A stretch of 64,000 bases of DNA from Cyclobacteriaceae bacterium (lineage in GTDB: Bacteria > Bacteroidota > Bacteroidia > Cytophagales > Cyclobacteriaceae). Within the stretch, counting starts at the first letter, position 1, and every line of letters starts with the position of its first letter. Shown in pieces: positions 60,848-64,000 of this stretch. The notes under the pieces were generated by a model. That model did not search any database. It was not told the DNA's origin and worked only from the letters and a program-made list of their open reading frames with translations. The stretch spans positions 310,001 to 374,000 of the forward strand of contig JAEUUF010000022.1 of assembly GCA_016787645.1 (NCBI GenBank), written 5' to 3'. A program made the translations under genes and the position numbers.

Positions 60848-61336
60848 CTAGATACCCCGGAGACGGCCAACCATCTGCACAATCGCGGTCAAACCTTGCT
60901 CATCTGTTGCGTCGAAGTCGTTTGATTTATCGCTGTCGACATCGAGTACCATTACTACTTTCCCGTCCTTAATCACAGGAAGTACGATCTCCGATTTAGA
61001 GTCCGAACTACAGGCAATGTGACCGGGGAACTGATCCACATCTGGAACAAGAATGGTCCGGGCTTCTTTCCAACAGGTGCCGCATACTCCCTTGCCAAAA
61101 TCAATCCGTGTGCAGGCGATGGGACCCTGGAATGGTCCCAGCACCAACTGTTGGTCCTTGACCAGGTAGAACCCCACCCAAAAGAAATTCATGGTCTGTC
61201 GGAGAGCTGCTACTACGTTGGACAGGTTGGCAACCAGGTCAGGTTCATCCGCCACAAGCGCTTTCACTTGCGGCACCAGTTCGTCATACCGCTCTTTCTT
61301 ACTTGCTGAAGTGGAGATGTGGAGCTGCTCAGCCAT
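60848..61336 (-). CDS. msrC: Free methionine-(R)-sulfoxide reductase (GAF type)
   Basis: This 162-aa GAF-domain enzyme reduces free methionine-R-sulfoxide. The three redox cysteines are visible in ACTRIDFGKGVCGTCW and in GHIACSSDSKSEIVLP, and FWVGFYLV precedes them. It overlaps the lspA stop by one base (TGATG), so it is translated with lspA. Family length (about 160 aa) matches. The annotation rests on the cysteine pattern and is strong. Confidence 0.93.
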   Translation of the reverse strand: MAEQLHISTSASKKERYDELVPQVKALVADEPDLVANLSNVVAALRQTMNFFWVGFYLVKDQQLVLGPFQGPIACTRIDFGKGVCGTCWKEARTILVPDVDQFPGHIACSSDSKSEIVLPVIKDGKVVMVLDVDSDKSNDFDATDEQGLTAIVQMVGRLRGI

Positions 61337-62016
61337 CAGGAGGGCATCGTTGGTGAAGAGTTATCTCCTGTCTCCGTTGTTCCCAGGGTTTCCATGCCCG
61401 GGGCTATCTCATCCGCTGTGTCTGGCGATGACGGACCTTCGATGTGGTGCTTGAAATAAGACTTCTGAAAGATCAGGATGAACAACACCCCGAGGAAGAT
61501 GGCTGAATCAGCAATGTTGAAAACCGGGCTGAAGAAAAGGAAGTATTCGCCACCCACTACCGGCATCCAGGTCGGCCAGTGGAACTCGACGATTGGGAAG
61601 AAAAGCATGTCAATCACTTGGCCATGAAACCATGGGGTTGGCGCATCGAAGGGAGCATTATGGAGATATACACCATAAAACGTACTGTCAATCACATTGC
61701 CAATCGCGCCTCCGAGAATCATCGAAAGGCAGACCAGGAAGCCGGCGGGTGAATCACGCCGAACCGAGCGCTCGAGGAAAAATGCGATCCCGCCCATCGC
61801 CAGGATGCGGAAGATGGTAAGCGCCAGCTTTCCGAATTCACTCTCCCACCGGATGCCGAAAGCCATTCCCGGATTAAGCAAGTAATGGAGTTTGAACCAC
61901 TCGCCCATCACGTTTACTTCCTCATGGAGCTCCATGTAGCGGTGAACCAACAGTTTGCTGGATTGGTCGATCAGGATTACCGCCAGGGCGATCAAAAAAT
62001 ATTTGGCTCCTTTCAT
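61336..62016 (-). CDS. lspA: Lipoprotein signal peptidase
   Basis: This 226-aa membrane aspartyl protease removes signal peptides from lipidated prolipoproteins. The catalytic aspartates lie in GAIGNVIDS and FNIADSAIFLG; four membrane helices are spread over the chain. The C-terminus carries an additional 35-40 residue acidic, Ser/Thr-rich tail beyond the usual end. It follows ileS after 29 bp, the familiar ileS-lspA order, and overlaps msrC by one base. Confidence 0.95.
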   Translation of the reverse strand: MKGAKYFLIALAVILIDQSSKLLVHRYMELHEEVNVMGEWFKLHYLLNPGMAFGIRWESEFGKLALTIFRILAMGGIAFFLERSVRRDSPAGFLVCLSMILGGAIGNVIDSTFYGVYLHNAPFDAPTPWFHGQVIDMLFFPIVEFHWPTWMPVVGGEYFLFFSPVFNIADSAIFLGVLFILIFQKSYFKHHIEGPSSPDTADEIAPGMETLGTTETGDNSSPTMPS

Positions 62017-62045
62017 TTCAGTTCGTAAGTGTCAAAAATACAGCA

Positions 62046-64000
62046 TCAAGCTTTCGCCACACGCACGGTCAGTGTAAAATCATCCATGTCAACCGAAGTA
62101 CCTCCATTCACCCCTTCCCGGACATCCAGGGCCACTGCCTGCGTTTCACTGCTGATATAGCTATGGTAGAAACGTATCGCCCTCACCGCTTGTTCCTCTG
62201 CACCGCGGCTTTCGAGCTCTATTTTGATTTTATCCAGCACCTCCAGGCCCAATTCCTTGCGCAGGTTCTGGATTCGGTTTACAAAATCACGGGCAATTCC
62301 TTCCTGCTTCAGTTCTTCCGTTACCTGGATATCCAACGCAACCGTGATCGCTCCATCAGTAGCTACCGACCAGCCTGGGATATCTTCTGAACTGATGATT
62401 ACATCTTCCAGGACAAGATCAAAACCGGATTTGGCCAGGGTGCCCTTCTTTTCCAGGATGCTGATTTCGCTCTGGTTGAGGCCCTGAATGACGGCCGACA
62501 CTTCCTTCATGCGCGGTCCGTATTGTTTGCCCAGCTTTGGGAAGTTAGGCTTCACTTTTTTCACCAGCAATCCGGAAGCATCATCAATGTATTCCACTGA
62601 CTTGATATTCACTTCGTTTCTGATGATCTCTTCCACGCTCTTCACCTGGCTGGCAAATCGGTCATCGAGTACCGGCAACAAAACTTTTTGAAGCGGCGTA
62701 CGAACCTTGATCTTGCTGTTTTTGCGAATGGAATGAACCAATGAACAAATGGTTTGCGCATAACCCATGGAACGCTCCAACACCTCATCCATCCGGGAAG
62801 TTTCTGCCTTCACCAGGGTGGTGTGATGAACGGAATCAAACCGTAACGGGCTGTTCAATTTCTTCGCCTTGTCCCGAATGTTGTCGGTGAGACACTTGTA
62901 AAGGTGCTCAGCGTAGAAGGGTGCAATCGGTGCCATCAACTGGGCTACCACCATCAGGCATTCATACAAGGTCTCATAGGCAGCCTTCTTGTCGGCCGAT
63001 AATTCTCCCCGGGTGAGCGGTTGCCAGAAACGCTTGCGGTTGAGTCTTACGTACCAGTTTGAGAGGTGGTCATTGACAAAGTTTTGAATCGCCCGTGCCG
63101 CGATGGTCGGTTCATATTCCTCGTAGGCCTTGGTCACTTCAACAATGAGCGACTGGAGTTTGGAAATGATCCATCGGTCAAGTGTGGACAACTCGTTGTG
63201 CGGCACCACGTTCGACTCGTCTTTCACGAACCCGTCAATGTTGGCATAGAGCGCAAAGAACGAGTAGGTGTTCATCAGGGTCCCGAAGAAACGTCGCTGC
63301 GTCTCGACGAGGCCGTTCATATCAAACTTCAGGTTATCCCAGGGCGGCGCATTTTCGATCATGTACCACCGCACCACGTCAGGTCCAAACCTTTCAATCG
63401 TGGAGAATGGATCAACGACATTTCCTTTCCGCTTGGACATCTTGTTGCCGTCCTTGTCCAGTACCAGGCCGTTGGAAATAACATTCTTGAAGGCCACGCT
63501 TTCGTAAAGCAAAGCAGCAATGGCATGGAGGGTGAAGAACCATCCGCGGGTTTGGTCGACACCTTCCGCGATGTAATCGGCGGGAAAAGCTCCTTCCCAT
63601 CCGGAACGGAACGGCTGGGGATCATTGTTCTTCAATTTCTCCGGATCGAGGCCCCATTGGGCATACGGCATCGCCCCGGAATCAAACCACACATCAATGA
63701 GGTCCGGTTCACGGTACATCGGTTTGCCCGAAGGACTGGCCAGCACAATCTCATCAACAAAAGGACGATGGAGATCGAGGTACTCATCTGAAATCTTGAC
63801 CGAAGATTTAATGCCCGCCTTTTCGGCCTTCGCCATCTCGTCCCTGAGTTCCAATACCGAACCGATGCACTTCTCCTCTTTTCCATCTTTTGTTCGCCAA
63901 ATCGGAAGTGGAGTTCCCCAGAAACGGGAGCGAGACAGGTTCCAATCCACCAGGTTTTCCAGCCAGTTGCCAAAGCGTCCGGTGCCGGTAGATTCCGGTT
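62046..64000 (-). CDS. ileS: Isoleucyl-tRNA synthetase, C-terminal part
   Basis: The frame is open to the window edge, so the N-terminal third is missing and 651 residues are visible. They include GNWLENLVDWNLSRSRFWG, VDQTRGWFFTLHA and the signature KMSKRKGN in place of the KMSKS of common bacterial IleS. The anticodon-binding domain follows (about from LNRKRFWQPL), and the end lacks the C-terminal zinc-finger cysteines of type 1 enzymes. Both traits point to the eukaryote-like type 2 class. It charges tRNA-Ile with isoleucine. First visible gene of the ileS-lspA-msrC run. Confidence 0.95.
   Translation of the reverse strand, partial: PESTGTGRFGNWLENLVDWNLSRSRFWGTPLPIWRTKDGKEEKCIGSVLELRDEMAKAEKAGIKSSVKISDEYLDLHRPFVDEIVLASPSGKPMYREPDLIDVWFDSGAMPYAQWGLDPEKLKNNDPQPFRSGWEGAFPADYIAEGVDQTRGWFFTLHAIAALLYESVAFKNVISNGLVLDKDGNKMSKRKGNVVDPFSTIERFGPDVVRWYMIENAPPWDNLKFDMNGLVETQRRFFGTLMNTYSFFALYANIDGFVKDESNVVPHNELSTLDRWIISKLQSLIVEVTKAYEEYEPTIAARAIQNFVNDHLSNWYVRLNRKRFWQPLTRGELSADKKAAYETLYECLMVVAQLMAPIAPFYAEHLYKCLTDNIRDKAKKLNSPLRFDSVHHTTLVKAETSRMDEVLERSMGYAQTICSLVHSIRKNSKIKVRTPLQKVLLPVLDDRFASQVKSVEEIIRNEVNIKSVEYIDDASGLLVKKVKPNFPKLGKQYGPRMKEVSAVIQGLNQSEISILEKKGTLAKSGFDLVLEDVIISSEDIPGWSVATDGAITVALDIQVTEELKQEGIARDFVNRIQNLRKELGLEVLDKIKIELESRGAEEQAVRAIRFYHSYISSETQAVALDVREGVNGGTSVDMDDFTLTVRVAKA

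Noticed and set aside
63066-63791. 241-codon plus-strand frame opposite ileS
   Set aside because: The minus strand is unambiguous isoleucyl-tRNA synthetase; the plus frame is a shadow of codon bias.
1-64000. CRISPR arrays, tRNA or rRNA genes, insertion sequences, prophage or defence genes
   Set aside because: I looked on both strands and found no regularly spaced repeats, tRNA-like T-loop/acceptor pairs, transposase or integrase motifs, or known defence domains.

Overview
The window reads as ordinary chromosome from a Bacteroidota bacterium, most likely a Cytophagales-type member. The evidence is the C-terminal part of a SprA-type type IX secretion translocon, an Oar-like TonB-dependent receptor, lipoproteins with Bacteroidota-style lipoboxes, a kynurenine pathway cluster, and repeated TAnnTTTG promoter boxes in place of classical -10 elements with few Shine-Dalgarno sequences. 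Species assignment is inference. I see no rRNA, tRNA, CRISPR array, integrase, transposase or prophage.

Layout. 1-4057: end of sprA, then gcvH and lipA (secretion, lipoylated glycine cleavage H protein). 4054-8316: a sugar salvage-type locus (hexosamine-kinase-like phosphotransferase, PLP ammonia-lyase, sugar nucleotidyltransferase, divergent sugar permease). 8313-9484: pnuC plus a NadR-type kinase for nicotinamide riboside uptake and phosphorylation. 9515-15568: tryptophan/kynurenine catabolism, two divergent operons (SDR-aldehyde dehydrogenase; haaO-DinB-kynU-kmo). 15552-22900: a MltF-type lytic transglycosylase and an envelope operon of TonB-dependent receptor, DUF4397-like lipoprotein and two-domain fasciclin lipoprotein. 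23141-33126: OmpA-tail fragment, atypical Nramp transporter, Tat-exported aminotransferase, a three-repeat secreted protein, yicC, a large propeller/barrel protein, an FAD oxidoreductase and an EamA transporter. 33188-39391: dusB, CPBP protease, cdsA, gdhA, psd and an arginase-like protein with a degenerate metal site. 39547-44546: a PadR-permease pair flanked by two copies of a palindromic repeat, then nqrF. 44605-47309: metB-hom under a complete SAM-I riboswitch. 47393-51644: DinB protein, a small protein behind a sigma54-like promoter, an NtrC-type regulator and a soluble hybrid kinase. 51645-64000: fabG, lpdA, a nuclease-like protein with an altered active site, deoC, a gapN-like dehydrogenase, acylphosphatase, a potassium channel, a glutamate-synthase-like FMN protein, msrC, lspA and the C-terminal two thirds of ileS.

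How the parts connect. lipA supplies the lipoyl group for gcvH, and lpdA can reoxidise it. cdsA and psd are steps of phosphatidylethanolamine synthesis. lspA processes lipoproteins such as the FAS1 and DUF4397 proteins. The least explained units are the receptor/DUF4397/FAS1 operon, the sigma54-type signalling locus with its small neighbour, and several enzymes whose catalytic or metal-binding residues are replaced. No clearly new defence or mobile system is visible.
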